A DNA stretch of 64,000 nucleotides from Hymenoscyphus infarciens (lineage: Eukaryota > Ascomycota > Leotiomycetes > Helotiales > Helotiaceae), in the NCBI GenBank assembly GCA_001414345.1, contig LLCB01000025.1:186001-250000 (forward strand). The letters run 5' to 3'. The position numbers were made by a program, and so were the translations under genes. Positions 24,912-35,277 of this stretch are shown piece by piece (the first letter of the stretch is position 1; each line of letters begins with the position of its first letter). The notes beneath the pieces were generated by a model, which searched no databases, had not been told where the DNA came from, and worked only from the letters and a program-made list of their open reading frames with translations.

Positions 24912-25670
24912 ATGAAGTGACTATCTCATATTTTGTCCTTCTATCATACATCTAACATTGCCAACAGATTCTCTATCCCTCAATTCTCTAAATGGGAATG
25001 GAAACAACTACCTGTCTCCGAACAACCAAACCACTCCCAAGAAAAATCAAGCCAACTCCATAGATACACTTGTCTAATCCTCACCTCCTCCGTACTCTGT
25101 CTTCTCTCCCTCGGGTTCCTCTCCTACCTCGTGCACCAAAGCCAAGATCTATCTTTCCCCTCTTATCTCGACACAGAACACAAGTACCATTGTGGAAACT
25201 CAAGTGAAGAAGCTATTGATCTCGGCTGTGTGTTTGATGAACTCACTATTGCCTGGTTACCACGCCAATGTCCAAGGACACAAGAGACCGAGTTCAACGA
25301 AGCCATGGGGTGGAGATGGCCATTTTGGGCCGATAAAGAAGGGAAGTTGCCTTTGGATAGACAGGCACTTTCGAGGTGGGATGATAAAGAGTGAGTTCTC
25401 ATTTTCTCCCAATCTCGAATGCAGAAATCTAGAGTAAAAGACTGACATGGGTATAGGTATTATACCACTCAACGAGAGCATTCGAACCATTGCATTTTCA
25501 TGTTTCTCCGGTTCTTTGAGGCTGCGCGATATGGGAAGAGAGTTGATGCTATGGCGATGTATCCTTCGCATGCTACTCATTGCCATGCTTTGATTGTAGA
25601 ACTTCTTGAGCAGACTAAGGATCGGGATGCTATCATTGGATCGGGGAGGATTGACTACTATAGTTGCTAG
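24912..25670 (+). CDS. UstYa-like protein of the C-G-S/GCxFD subgroup, intact (UstYa-2)
   Basis: Exons 24,912-24,916, 24,968-25,390 and 25,457-25,670 give 213 aa. The long frame lacks an ATG; a 5-nt first exon (ATGAA) spliced over a 51-nt intron with CTAAC branch and CAG acceptor restores a start and keeps frame throughout, so I favour it, though it needs transcript support. One membrane segment lies at about residues 36-57. The lumenal part has CGNSSEEAIDLGCVFD, then HSNHC (151-155) and HATHC (181-185). It is shorter than standard DUF3328 proteins and shares the CG...EEA...GCxFD block with the gene at 26,374, so the two form a separate subgroup. Probably a tailoring oxidase of the peptide cluster. 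Confidence 0.7.
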
Positions 25671-26373
25671 AGCTTGAACACAGCAAATAAGGTATGTGTG
25701 GAGAGTGCGTGTTTCGAGAAAGGCGATGGAAAGAGTGCTAGGATTTCTTTAAGGTAGCTGTGAAAGTGGGGGTTGGAAATATCTCGTTTTGTCTTTCGTA
25801 ACTGTTTCCTTAGCTGCTGGTTTAGCTGAAAATTCATTCATCTCTGTTACCCTCAATATGGGGTTTCAATCATGTGAACTGAGTGTCTTTTGACTAGCGC
25901 AAAAATCAAAAATCTCGGCCTATGTTAGAAAGCTACTGGATTGTTGCAAAATGGTCGGGAATATTTCCTATGTAAAGCTAGTTTTCTTCTAAGGACCTTG
26001 TAGAAGTTCAAATAACTTTACAAAAAAGAAAAAAATGAGACAGAAATTTGAAATTGAATTTAAGTTTCTCGTTCAAATAACTAAAGTAGACAATTTGACT
26101 TATTTCAACATCCGTCTAATGTTAGAAATAGCTTTCAAACATGTGTCCGATGCTTAAGCAAAGGGTAATTGGGGAAATGATGTTCAATTTAGACGTGTTT
26201 TCTGGCTAACAAAAATATACCGCGTGATAACCCTGACCTAAATGAAATAAAGGAACGTGATCCTAATAATCCAAGCATTTCCATACCAGAAACCCCTCCT
26301 TGTAGCTTTCAACAGCTGGTGTTCCCCTTGTTGCGTTGCAACAGAAAAGTCAACTCGTCAATTGAAGTTCGAC
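25671..26373. other. Intergenic region between UstYa-2 and UstYa-3
   Basis: No gene seen. The two flanking genes converge here, so it holds two 3' ends. Composition is moderately AT-rich. Confidence 0.6.
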
Positions 26374-27279
26374 TCAAATTTGAATACGGGGCTTCAAATC
26401 AAAATCGCCATCAGTAAGCTCATCTAATCTGATGCACCGTCCAATAGCACGAAAAGCTTCGGTGCCATTCAAGGGGGGAGTATCAGGGTCGGAAATAAGC
26501 TCATTGCAGTGTTCCGTATGCTTGTACTCGACAGCAGCCGAGAGTAGATAGACATCCTTTTCCCCCTTCAAGTAACGAATAACAGCACGGTTTGCAAGTC
26601 GCCACATGTACAAGCAATGGGCTTTATGGAACTTCATGACAGTCCATACGTTGTAGAACTTGGCTTGCTCCTCGGCGACGTGAGGGATGGGCGCAGTAAA
26701 GTTGGAGTATTGGAAGAACGGGAAGATTCCACCTGCTTCGGGTGCGAGGAAGAAATCGTTGGACTGAGTTTCAAGCAGGTGAACAGTGTCGAGACAAGCT
26801 GGGGGGACGTAGTAGTATGCCCAATTATCGAATGTACATCCGTTGGCGATGGCCTCCTCGACGGTATAACCACATTCCATGAGAACCCCCTCTGGAGTGG
26901 TACGAAGACCACTGGCTGCGTAGTACTTCATCTTGGAAGGCTTTGGGACAGTGGGATCGTAGACGTAGACATTCTCGGAGATTGTTGTTTCAACGTTGAT
27001 GAGGAGTTGACGGCGGATGTTGACAAGCGTGATGATCGCAAGAATTAAAAAAATGGTGAAAGCAACACTATTGACGACAACAATGATCTTTGTGGTTGGC
27101 TTGTAGCGGTTGAGAAAGTTGATGCAGCGATTCATCTTGGAATCTTCTTTGCATGGAAGATAAAGAAGTCCCTCACTCTCGGAGAGCTCGCTGCTCGTGT
27201 CGAGATCATCCCGATAGCCTCTTGTTTTCGCTTCTTTCAAAGTCTCTTGACTATCGGTATAGTGTTGAGGGGACATCAT
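26374..27279 (-). CDS. UstYa-like protein of the C-G-S/GCxFD subgroup, intact (UstYa-3)
   Basis: An intronless 301-aa frame. The ~60-residue cytosolic tail is charged; the membrane segment is at about 64-87. The lumenal part carries ECGYTVEEAIANGCTFD (about 135-151), a YYYVPPACLD stretch, then the paired motifs HKAHC (218-222) and HTEHC (254-258). The same architecture is seen in UstYa-2. Members of this broader family occur beside UstYa genes in fungal gene clusters; the reaction is unknown but a metal-dependent oxidation on the lumenal side is plausible. Confidence 0.8.
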   Translation of the reverse strand: MMSPQHYTDSQETLKEAKTRGYRDDLDTSSELSESEGLLYLPCKEDSKMNRCINFLNRYKPTTKIIVVVNSVAFTIFLILAIITLVNIRRQLLINVETTISENVYVYDPTVPKPSKMKYYAASGLRTTPEGVLMECGYTVEEAIANGCTFDNWAYYYVPPACLDTVHLLETQSNDFFLAPEAGGIFPFFQYSNFTAPIPHVAEEQAKFYNVWTVMKFHKAHCLYMWRLANRAVIRYLKGEKDVYLLSAAVEYKHTEHCNELISDPDTPPLNGTEAFRAIGRCIRLDELTDGDFDLKPRIQI

Positions 27280-28596
27280 GAATTCGATGCTTGAGTATTG
27301 ACTAAGACTTCAAGTTCCGTGTTGCGAGAGTTGGTCGAGAGGGACTTTGGACTTGGGAGAATTTAGAAGAGTAGAAAATCGAAGAGCGTGGCAAACAGCC
27401 ACTTCCACCTTTGCTTTCATCATCACTTCTACCGGAGCTTGAACCTGATCACGACAGTACATAATTGTTACCTTCTTCATTCGTATTACACAGCAAAATG
27501 CTCACTCAAGAAGAAGGATGTTTGGGCCGATGCTAACTTGACGCTATTATGCAAAGTTTGCATATGGACTGGACTACTGCAGTGTCATCACTTACAATTC
27601 ACTTACGAAAAGAGAATCATACCTCCATTGGCTTGGGTAAATCACTCGCCTGAAATTTCTCTTACGCCAAGAACTCAACTGCAGTTACTTGTGGGTATAA
27701 ATGGTGGTGACGGGGCAAGGAATATCTGATGAAGCCGACAACAGAAGAGTGTTTGTCGGAATAATTGTTCTTCGATCAGATCACGACTAGCGATAAAGTT
27801 AGCAAAGCATGCCATGGAAGCTCTTCCGGAATTTCTTCTGATGCATTCTCCTTCGCTTAGTGCAAAATGCACTGTATGGAGTACAGGGGTTTAAAAGGGG
27901 TAGCCCGGTCACCATGTAGCAGCTATCTTATGACCCATGGAAATACTGGTACCGAAAACCAGCGTCAGGTCAAATTATGCACACCAACCAAAAATGGAAA
28001 AATGGGGACGATGATACTCGGCAAGGGTAAGAATGGAATGCGGCGAACACGTCACGACCTAGTAGGTGCAGGTGCAGTGCATCTTTGAGCGGAGCCTCGC
28101 TAAAAACGACCAACTTGTGGGGTTCAGCAAGCATCTACAACTTGCATGTACGGTGGCGTGCCATGCATTCACTGACTATTGAATCTACTAATTTACAGTG
28201 TTTTGATACCAGAAAGAGACTGGAAGGTGAGTGCTATAATGGTAACGAGCAGTGTGGGTTTTGCTGCATTTCATGGCGAGCTTCAAGCATCAACGTGCAT
28301 TTCTATCATACGTCTCATTATCTTGGTCGCTTTCTCGCTCATCAGCGAGTCCTGTGATGTACATTAGTATCTATAATAGGAAGGTAGTAGAAAGTGGAAA
28401 AATGAACTTAGCCTTGAGAGATGTTCAGCTGCTTACCCATCCCCCGCTCCGTTCGTCTGAAATGAGCCCTCCAATTCTAGGCTCTATCAAACCCCCCCGT
28501 TTTGAATGTGCTTTTGCAAGAAACACTCAGGATCCAACTGGAACGACAACCATCTCAAATCACCTTTAACTTTGCAAACACCAATTGTCGCGAGTA
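27280..28596. other. Intergenic region
   Basis: No gene supported. Short frames (27,388-28,569) have no recognisable similarity. UstYa-3 and UstYa-4 are transcribed outwards from this region, so it probably contains both promoters. Confidence 0.5.
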
Positions 28597-29398
28597 ATGG
28601 GTTCAAAAATCATTGGCCTCGCTTGCTCATTCCTCGTCATATTTGTTTTTCTCGTCTACATAACCTACGACAATCACTCACTCACTCCTTATGGTTTCTA
28701 CGGCCTCTCATCTCCAACCAATCCATTCATTCGCTCCTCATTCACAAAGTCCGTTGAGTTTTCTGAGCATGATGATTACAAAGATCTCTCTCCTCAATAC
28801 GACTACCTCTGGGAAGACCTCTTAACTCCCAACAACGTTTTTTTCACTGATCAAGGTTGAGCAGGATGGCACTACGAGGCGGCATGGAATTGGAATGTAA
28901 GGTAATGGGGACACTGTTCCCTAGCTTCTTTTCTGTTAAATCACTCTTGAATCATTCCAGCATTTATCTCGTGCCGTCTCCCCAGACATCTCTTGATAGG
29001 CAAATACTAATTACCCCATTACTTAGGCTCCATCAATTACATTGCCTGCAAATTATTCGCGGGGCTTTGCAGAGCAGGGGAAAAAATGAGCGGAATTCCG
29101 ACCATTCAAATAGACAAAGCCCACATGAGGGGCATCACAATGATGATCATTTACTTCACTGTGTTGACTACCTCCGTCAGGTAATTCTACCTCTCCACCA
29201 TGTAAAAATAAGTCTTCTAACATAACACTTCTTCCCTAGACAGTATTGTGTATGGCCGATGACACAATTGAGATCCCGAAGAAGAGACCAGATGGACGGA
29301 ATGTCATTGATGGAATGTTTACCCATCAGTGCCGAGACCCAAGACCGGTATATGAGTTGGCACTGAACTCCCCCCCCTATTATGCCCCTGCTTCGTGA
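28597..29398 (+). pseudogene. UstYa-family (DUF3328) gene with one in-frame stop (UstYa-4)
   Basis: Three exons, 28,597-28,901, 29,027-29,180 and 29,240-29,398, read in one frame to a proper TGA. The single break is an in-frame TGA at 28,858-28,860 (codon 88), just after WEDLLTPNN; CGA to TGA would be a RIP-type change. The N-terminus has a membrane segment at about 4-22. Both motifs survive: HQLHC (104-108) and HLLHC (143-147), the latter followed by VDYLRQ and LCMADDT. Typical DUF3328 proteins are longer, so the N-terminal tail is short. If the TGA is an assembly error, the gene could be functional. The first intron (28,902-29,026) shows weak likeness to the introner-like family around its branch site. 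Confidence 0.7.
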
Positions 29399-29716
29399 TA
29401 CACAAAGTAGAAGATTCGAGATATCAGATAAATTTTTAGAGAAATGTTACTATGACTACACTATGACTTGTGTGCTTTATGCCCACTTCGCTTCAACCAT
29501 GATTTGCACAACTTTCCACCCAAAAATAGATAAGAGCTACGTTTCCTGGCTGTTTTTCGGGGAAAATAGAAAGGCCATGTCTAATTTCACTTGGACGATG
29601 CATAGTTTTAGTGCGATTCTGGGGAAAAGAAACAAGTTTTGTTATCTGTACATTTTCCTAATCTAACCTTCATCAGGGAAGGATGAATTGACACCGCACA
29701 AACATTTTTAACTTGC
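29399..29716. other. Spacer between UstYa-4 and aldo-keto reductase remnant
   Basis: Nothing recognised except that the two flanking genes converge here. Confidence 0.5.
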
Positions 29717-30935
29717 TCAATTCTGTCTTGCCCCATTCAGAGCTTCGTACAAGCTCAATCCCCACTCTTCACTAGGGTCGTTGAAACGATGGCCCATTTG
29801 CTGGTCCAAAGTGTCAATCTCCTTGAAATCCTCATAAAACAACATGCAACGCAATGCTCCAAAATTCTCCTCGATTCTGTGAAAGTGGCTACTCTTCGGA
29901 ATTATGGCCACACCTCGACTCAATCCCCACCTAATAACAACCTGGGCAGGAGTACATCCCCTCCTTTGAGCAATGTCCAGGATGATGGGGTTCTCAAGAG
30001 TACGTGGAGGATCGTTGTTTGGTGGGTACCCATAAATGGGGTTCATGTTCCCGAGTGGTGAGAAACCGATGACTTGGATATTGTGAGAGGAATGGTACTG
30101 AAGCTAAGATGTCTGTGGTAGATAAGGATGAAGCTCTATTTGGTGGGCCCAAGGTTTGATGTGGGTGCTATTAAGAAGGACTGAGAGTTGTGTGGGTGAG
30201 AAATTAGCTACCCTAATGTGGTGAACTTTTCCTGTTCCTAGAAGGAGGACCATACGTTTCTATGTCTGAAAACTTCAAGTTAGTGATCGGTGTAATTAGA
30301 AAAGATGGTAAGAAATACCTTAATGAATTCGATATGTCGTGGGCTAGTAACACCTTCAGTGTTAAGGCCGCCCCCTATAGGCCAGTGTATAAGGTAAAGA
30401 TCAAGATAATCCACCCCAAGATCGGCAAGTGTTTCTCTAAATCCTTCTTCAACTCTGTTATGGCTATATAACCGAGTTAGAGGATTGTCTAACAAGCTTT
30501 GGGTTCAAAATTATATACTTACTGGTAATTCCAAAGCTTTGAGGTAATCTAGATATTCTCCCTTCTTAATCTCGTCTTTGCTAACCCATCTGTAATGCCC
30601 CTTCCGACAGCTACTTCATTCTAATAGGCCGAAGCACAGTCAATGTGACGGAAACCGGTTTGGATAGCGTGCGAAACCGCTTTGGAAATATTGGATTTTT
30701 GAAGTTGCTAGGTACTGAATCCTAAGCGAGGGATTTTTTGTATGGGATCTGGTACGTAGTTTAACTTTGGGTGTGCTTCATGTTTATATATAACAGAGCG
30801 TACGGGGGTTACGGATATTTGAGTTCTCGAGGTAATGAATACGAGTGTGAACAATAAACCTGCGAGTAAAAAGGGAAACCAGAATTTTCGGGATGGTGCT
30901 GTAAAAATTGTTTTTAAATTCGGCTTTGAATCCAT
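29717..30935 (-). pseudogene. Aldo-keto reductase pseudogene with membrane-anchor-like N-terminus
   Basis: Separate minus-strand pieces align in order with aldo-keto reductases: IPRLGFST (start of the barrel), IQTGFRHIDCASAY (with the catalytic Asp and Tyr), LADLGVDYLDLYLIHWP, then TPAQVVIRWGLSRGVAIIPKSSH at the C-terminal half. The frame is broken by at least three in-frame stops, including a TAG right after GFST and another right after ASAY, where family members have Trp and a coded residue. Before the barrel sits an unusual ~50-residue N-terminus with a hydrophobic stretch (FWFPFLLAGLLFTLVFI). AKRs reduce carbonyls with NADPH; here it was probably a tailoring enzyme, now lost. Confidence 0.7.
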
Positions 30936-31723
30936 AGTTCAAATAATATCAGACTCTTGATTTATTTCAGTGGTTGAGGTTGAAGAAAATAAGAAGCTGG
31001 TTGTTGGGTGCTGGTAGGTCAAGCTTGGGAAGGGTTACCCTACTTATATCTGGCAACAGTCTATTTCTGAAGGTGGGGGCTCTCGTGCTGGGTCGATCTT
31101 GCTGTGGAAAAAAGGCTGTTCTTTCTTTTCGTAGGCAATTATGTCATAAAACACCTATTTCTCCTCTCAATTTCATCCTACGACTATAAATACTTGTTGT
31201 CTAAAGCTTTTCTCAAACTTCAACAATATACTAAAATCCTTGACAGTGGGTGAGGGGAAATACCTGCTGTAAGCTACGATAGGTATTATGTATCTTAAGT
31301 GGGGTAACCAGGGGTGTATTTCTAGTATATGGCATTTAACCATAACGGAACAAAGAATAAAAAGGTTATACCACAAAATAAAACAATCTCGTTTGTTATT
31401 TTCTTTCTTGAAAGCAAGAAACCGGGGTATTTTAGAGAGTCCTTCTCTTGCTAAAGCAAAAACCAGTTCATAAGGAAAGCATGTAATGTTTTCTCCACGT
31501 TTTCTTAATTCATCTAACCCCTACTACTTTATTGAAAGTGGCCACGACCTGGCCTTGCATTCTAACTAGAACCAAATCGGAAATATAAACTCAGGGAGAC
31601 TAGCTAAGGAAAACAACTCTTCTCAGCCCCTGCCCATCTCACCCTCGTCCGAAAGAGTCCTTCCATCAAAGACTCTACCTTATCTCCACAAATACCCACA
31701 CGTAAGCTTTGAATAGCAGGCGT
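30936..31723. other. Intergenic region left of the precursor gene
   Basis: No gene recognised. It includes the 3' flank of the peptide precursor gene (which runs on the minus strand) and the upstream side of the AKR remnant. Confidence 0.5.
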
Positions 31724-32332
31724 TTAGTAGACTTCGGATGATCTCGGAGTTAGTATTGCCATTTCTAGAGGAGGAGGTTTGAGGAGAAATCCCCCCCGGA
31801 GCCTGAAATAGAAGAAATAATCCAGGGAATACTTACTGGTGTAATCAGAATCTTGTTGAGCTGGCTCACGCTTCTCCTTATAGATGGTGTAGTCACTGTC
31901 TTGCTGGGCTGGCTCGCGCTTCTCCTTGTAGATGGTGTAGTCGCTGTCTTGTTGGGCAGGCTCTCGTTTGTAGATGGTGTAGTCGCTGTCTTGTTGAGCA
32001 GGCTCTCGTTTGTAGATGGTGTAGTCACTGTCTTGTTGAGCTGGCTCACGCTTCTCCTTATAGATGGTGTAGTCACTGTCCTGCTGGGCTGGCTCGCGCT
32101 TCTCCTTGTAGATGGTGTAGTCGCTATCTTGCTGGGCTGGCTCGCGCTTCTCCTTGTAGATGGTGTAGTCGCTATCTTGCTGGGCTGGCTCGCGCTTCTC
32201 CTTGTAGATGGTGTAGTCGCTGTCTTGCTGAGCTCTCGTTTGAAGAGCAGCGCCAGATGCGTGGTTGGAGTGGGGAAGAGCCTGAATGGCAACGGAGAGA
32301 ATAGCCACAAGGCCGACGGTTTTGTTGAACAA
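31724..32332 (-). CDS. Putative RiPP precursor: secreted, Kex2-processed repeat protein
   Basis: Exons 32,332-31,837 and 31,731-31,724 give 167 aa. Residues 1-18 are a signal peptide; a short leader ends LQTR (31-33). From residue 34 come nine tandem units: six of AQQDSDYTIYKEKREP, two (units 5 and 6) of AQQDSDYTIYKREP, and a last partial unit that ends in DYTIY at the stop. Each of the first eight carries a Lys-Arg Kex2 site, followed by EP, a possible dipeptidyl-aminopeptidase spacer. This is the layout of UstA/PhomA-type precursors. The Tyr-x-Ile order in DYTIY matches the cores of ustiloxin (Y-A-I-G) and phomopsin (Y-V-I). It sits between UstYa genes. The 105-nt intron interrupts the last unit; unspliced, the frame stays open with a different C-terminus. 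Confidence 0.85.
   Translation of the reverse strand: MFNKTVGLVAILSVAIQALPHSNHASGAALQTRAQQDSDYTIYKEKREPAQQDSDYTIYKEKREPAQQDSDYTIYKEKREPAQQDSDYTIYKEKREPAQQDSDYTIYKREPAQQDSDYTIYKREPAQQDSDYTIYKEKREPAQQDSDYTIYKEKREPAQQDSDYTSKYSLDYFFYFRLRGGFLLKPPPLEMAILTPRSSEVY
31732..31836 (-). repeat. Introner-like intron, copy IV, inside the last core repeat
   Basis: A 105-bp phase-1 intron, minus strand: GTAAGTATTCCCTGGATTAT at the 5' end, a TTTCAGGCTCCGGGGGGG block in the middle, and CTAGAAATGGCAATACTAAC followed by TCCGAGATCATCCGAAG at the 3' end. These blocks match copy III (39,553) and copy II in order, with an internal deletion. The acceptor AAG is less usual. It splits the Ile codon of DYTIY. Confidence 0.8.
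31837..32233 (-). repeat. Coding tandem repeat array (48/42-bp units)
   Basis: Eight full units plus a partial ninth code for the precursor repeats. Six units are 48 bp; units 5 and 6 are 42 bp, lacking the Lys-Glu pair before Lys-Arg. Units are nearly identical, with only a few synonymous differences (for example TAGATGGTGTAGTCGCTATC versus ...GCTGTC versus ...ACTGTC on the plus strand). Confidence 0.9.
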
Positions 32333-33250
32333 TATGATGAGAATGAGTATTGGGAGTTTTGCGAAAACAATTAAATATCCAAGTGTCTTGAGAAGATAGG
32401 ATTGATGAAAGACTCTGAAGAGGTTGAAGCGAGGAGTTGATGAGAAGGTGTGAAGTGAGTTTGAGTTGAGTATTTAACTTTCTTAAAGGTTAGGTGGTCA
32501 GTGGATATGATGAACCTTACTGTCTGTTCAGATTCGCGATATTCTCACTGGCATAGTCTGATTACCACCTCGTGTGTTGATTTCGGCGACAGTGTATTGT
32601 ATTCTCGTAAAATTAACTAGCCTCACCGCTTCTAAAGTAAGCCCACCTTCTATTTTTGTTTATTGCTACTGTTGTATGCATTGGTACCTAATGTGGCCCT
32701 TTTTATAGTAGAGTAGCCAGAAGCAAACGCCACTTTTGAAATTACCTCAAGTCATGGAAATAAGAGTTTGATACAGGTCTATCAGATGAGCGATAAAAAT
32801 TGTGTATAATGCATTGCATGGAAACGCTTTCAACCAGCTCTACCAGGATAGAGCATAAGGTTACTCGCTCTTGTAGCTTGTTGTACAGCCTACTGTGATG
32901 TGGAACGCCTTTGTGCATTAAACGCGTACTTTAAATTTTCTCGACATAAACATTCTAAATTAGGCGAAGCGTGCTGTATAAAAACGAAATACCTTTTTGG
33001 AAAATCCGAACTGTGTTCGTGTGATCAACCAGATAAGCGTATCCTTAAACAACCCACTAAAGCTGTAGACCCTTGTCAACGTTTGTCTTGATGGGAATGC
33101 AATTCGTCAGAGTGTATCAAGGTCTTTGCTAGTCCAAACAGCTCTGTTTATTTTCTACCCTACACTTGCTGGCTTAATGGAAATTTTCATTTTCAAAATT
33201 CACCATCTACCAGCTCTACTTCTTTTTTGCTGTCACGAGAATCAGTTGAA
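32333..33250. other. Intergenic region upstream of the precursor gene
   Basis: Divergent promoter region for the precursor (minus) and UstYa-5 (plus). No additional gene seen. Confidence 0.5.
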
Positions 33251-34400
33251 ATGGAGGTTCACTACTTAGAAGCTGAAACATTGTTATCTTCCCAAACCAT
33301 AAGCGATATCCCCTTTGCGACGGATGAGCCACATCAACACAACTTCTATAGCGACAAAGAGGTCTCCGCCAGATTTAGGTATGCCGCCGAAGAATTTTCA
33401 TCCCGCCATCTCTAGAGACGCAAACTATGGCGTCAATATCTCCTCGTCCCAGTGTTGATACACATGGTTGTTCTTGCTGTGTACTCTGCAATCTTTCTCC
33501 ACGTTATGAAATCCAAAACGTTTTTTGAGCTCGGCTTTGGAAAAACTCTTTATTGTAAGTGTCTATTTAAAGCTTTGTTAAGCTCAAAAGCTAACACTTA
33601 TAGTACCTGCATCCTATATTATTAAGTATGAACCTATTGTATTTGATGCCAGACTCATGCTAAAAAGCATATATATTGGTGAACCTTCTTCCCGTGTGGA
33701 TCAAGTATGTAACCTTTTCCTTTGTTCCCCTTTTTGAGTTTCTACTCTGGATGGTCGGAAGCAAGTTATATACACGGAGTTAAACGAGAAAAATATATAC
33801 TAATTTGTTGTAGGCATGGTTAGATCTCGTTGAAGGTAACTCTTCTAGACTCCATCGTCCTTTTTATAGAGAATAAATCTTGTAGATGTATATGTCAGAA
33901 TTTCGGGTGATGAGTTGCGTCTTATCAACAAAACATCCATCGTACTTCCTGGCGAAGAAGATACCTACTGGGGAATGCTTGGTGTTAATCATGAACTTCA
34001 CTGCTTGAAACGCCTTTGCCAAGACTTATATAAAGAACACTACTTTCTTAACCTGATATTAGAGGAGGAGGGAATGAACAGGATGCATTTAGGTAAGTCT
34101 TTAAAGTCTTACCCAACTGTTAAGCTAAAGCTTGTTTTAGGCTATTGCATCGAAGTACTTCGTTAAGCAGCGTAATGTCGAGGAGATACGTCAGTTGTTA
34201 CCATGTACTGGGGCGACAAAAGTGCCTAACTAGTGGCGGATTTCGATGTCCTCCATACTTGTGTGAATTGGGAAGTAATCATGGAGTGGCAGAAAGAAAG
34301 AAGATTTGACCCTATAAAACCTGGATATTTGAAACATCCGTCCCTAGGCTTGGTCTATCTAAATGGAGAGACTCCAAAGCTGGGTGTCGCTGGGCAATAA
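33251..34400 (+). pseudogene. UstYa-family (DUF3328) pseudogene (UstYa-5)
   Basis: Five exons can be followed in one frame: 33,251-33,554, 33,604-33,704, 33,814-33,835, 33,886-34,092 and 34,141-34,400. Recognisable parts in order: a charged tail, a membrane segment (YLLVPVLIHMVVLAVYSAIFL), ASYIIKYEPIVFD, GEPSSRVDQ, an intact first motif HELHC, and late parts including CRGDTSVVTMYW and LHTCVNWE. Breaks: in-frame TAG at 33,413-33,415, TAA at 34,164-34,166 and 34,173-34,175, and another TAA further on. In the second motif the first His is missing (the exon reads YCIEVLR before the stop). All stop changes are compatible with RIP-type transitions. It is probably not functional. Confidence 0.78.
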
Positions 34401-35277
34401 AAATCAGGCATTACTTTTGCGATAACGAGAAGAGTTCACTGTGCAACGCTTCACTCTCAAAATTAGTTTGATTTCCATTGATGAATAGCACTTGCGTCTC
34501 CACTTTTTATTTGTTTCCCGAATATGACCACTTAAGATGAGTGGAGCTACGAAATGGGTGCAGCATTTGAACAAACATCACGGAGCACCAGGCCAGTCGG
34601 TACCCCACCATAGTTATTTGGGATGGAACTGGGGTTATCCCCCTGAATGCTTAAGCGAAGGTGGGTACAGGGAAGCATGCCACCCGCTACCCCGCATATG
34701 ATATAAGTGGGGCCTGCATGCGCCTTCCAGGGATTTTTCTTGTACATTTGAGCTACATTAGCTTAGACATGGGGTTAATTCAGATGGTTCGTATAATCCC
34801 AACATCCAAAAGTTGCTTATCTTTCAGAGTCACTGCCGAGAGAGCACCACCAAGAGAAAGAAGGATAACCACCAAGATCTGCCTAGACTGTTGGTATTAC
34901 GCCGCCATCCTATGAGCTCTGCTTTATCGATTTTTCTAGACTGAACGGTTCCCCTGATTTTACAAGGGGACGGGCGGGGTAGAAAGTTAGCGATCATTAG
35001 TACGATGAACTGCTTACCCTATTTGGCCGGGCTCCTTCGCCTGCTTCTACCCACCGACTTGGCAAAATATATCCACTGAGGGGTCAAAAACAGCTTGCTC
35101 TACTCAAGTGGAAGGAAGAAGCTAAAGGTGGCAGTCAAGGCTTGATGTTGTGTTAGAGACCACAAGCTTAATTTAGAGCAGGTCCAGCGGTAAGAAATAT
35201 TCTCAAATCCTCTTTTTCCGGTCTCTTCTGCTATCTCTTTGAACTCGTAGAAGCATATTTCTCTTGATTCCATCAAA
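34401..35277. other. Intergenic region
   Basis: No gene supported; short frames on both strands lack recognisable similarity. Confidence 0.5.

Noticed and set aside
31765..31802. Short second exon using the TTTCAG acceptor (C-terminus ending NLLL)
   Set aside because: It is in frame, but the acceptor at 31,732 restores the DYTIY repeat exactly and fits the full introner-like element.
31724..32332. Alpha-factor-type mating pheromone precursor
   Set aside because: The Kex2-repeat layout fits, but the core DSDYTIY has no Trp/Cys pheromone pattern as in related fungi, and the UstYa neighbours favour a RiPP product.
31765..32370. Minus-strand alternative frame of the repeat array (Ser/Thr/Arg-rich) and a plus-strand frame rich in Leu/Val
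   Set aside because: Both are shadows of the repeat-encoding frame; only the 32,332 frame has a signal peptide and Kex2 sites.
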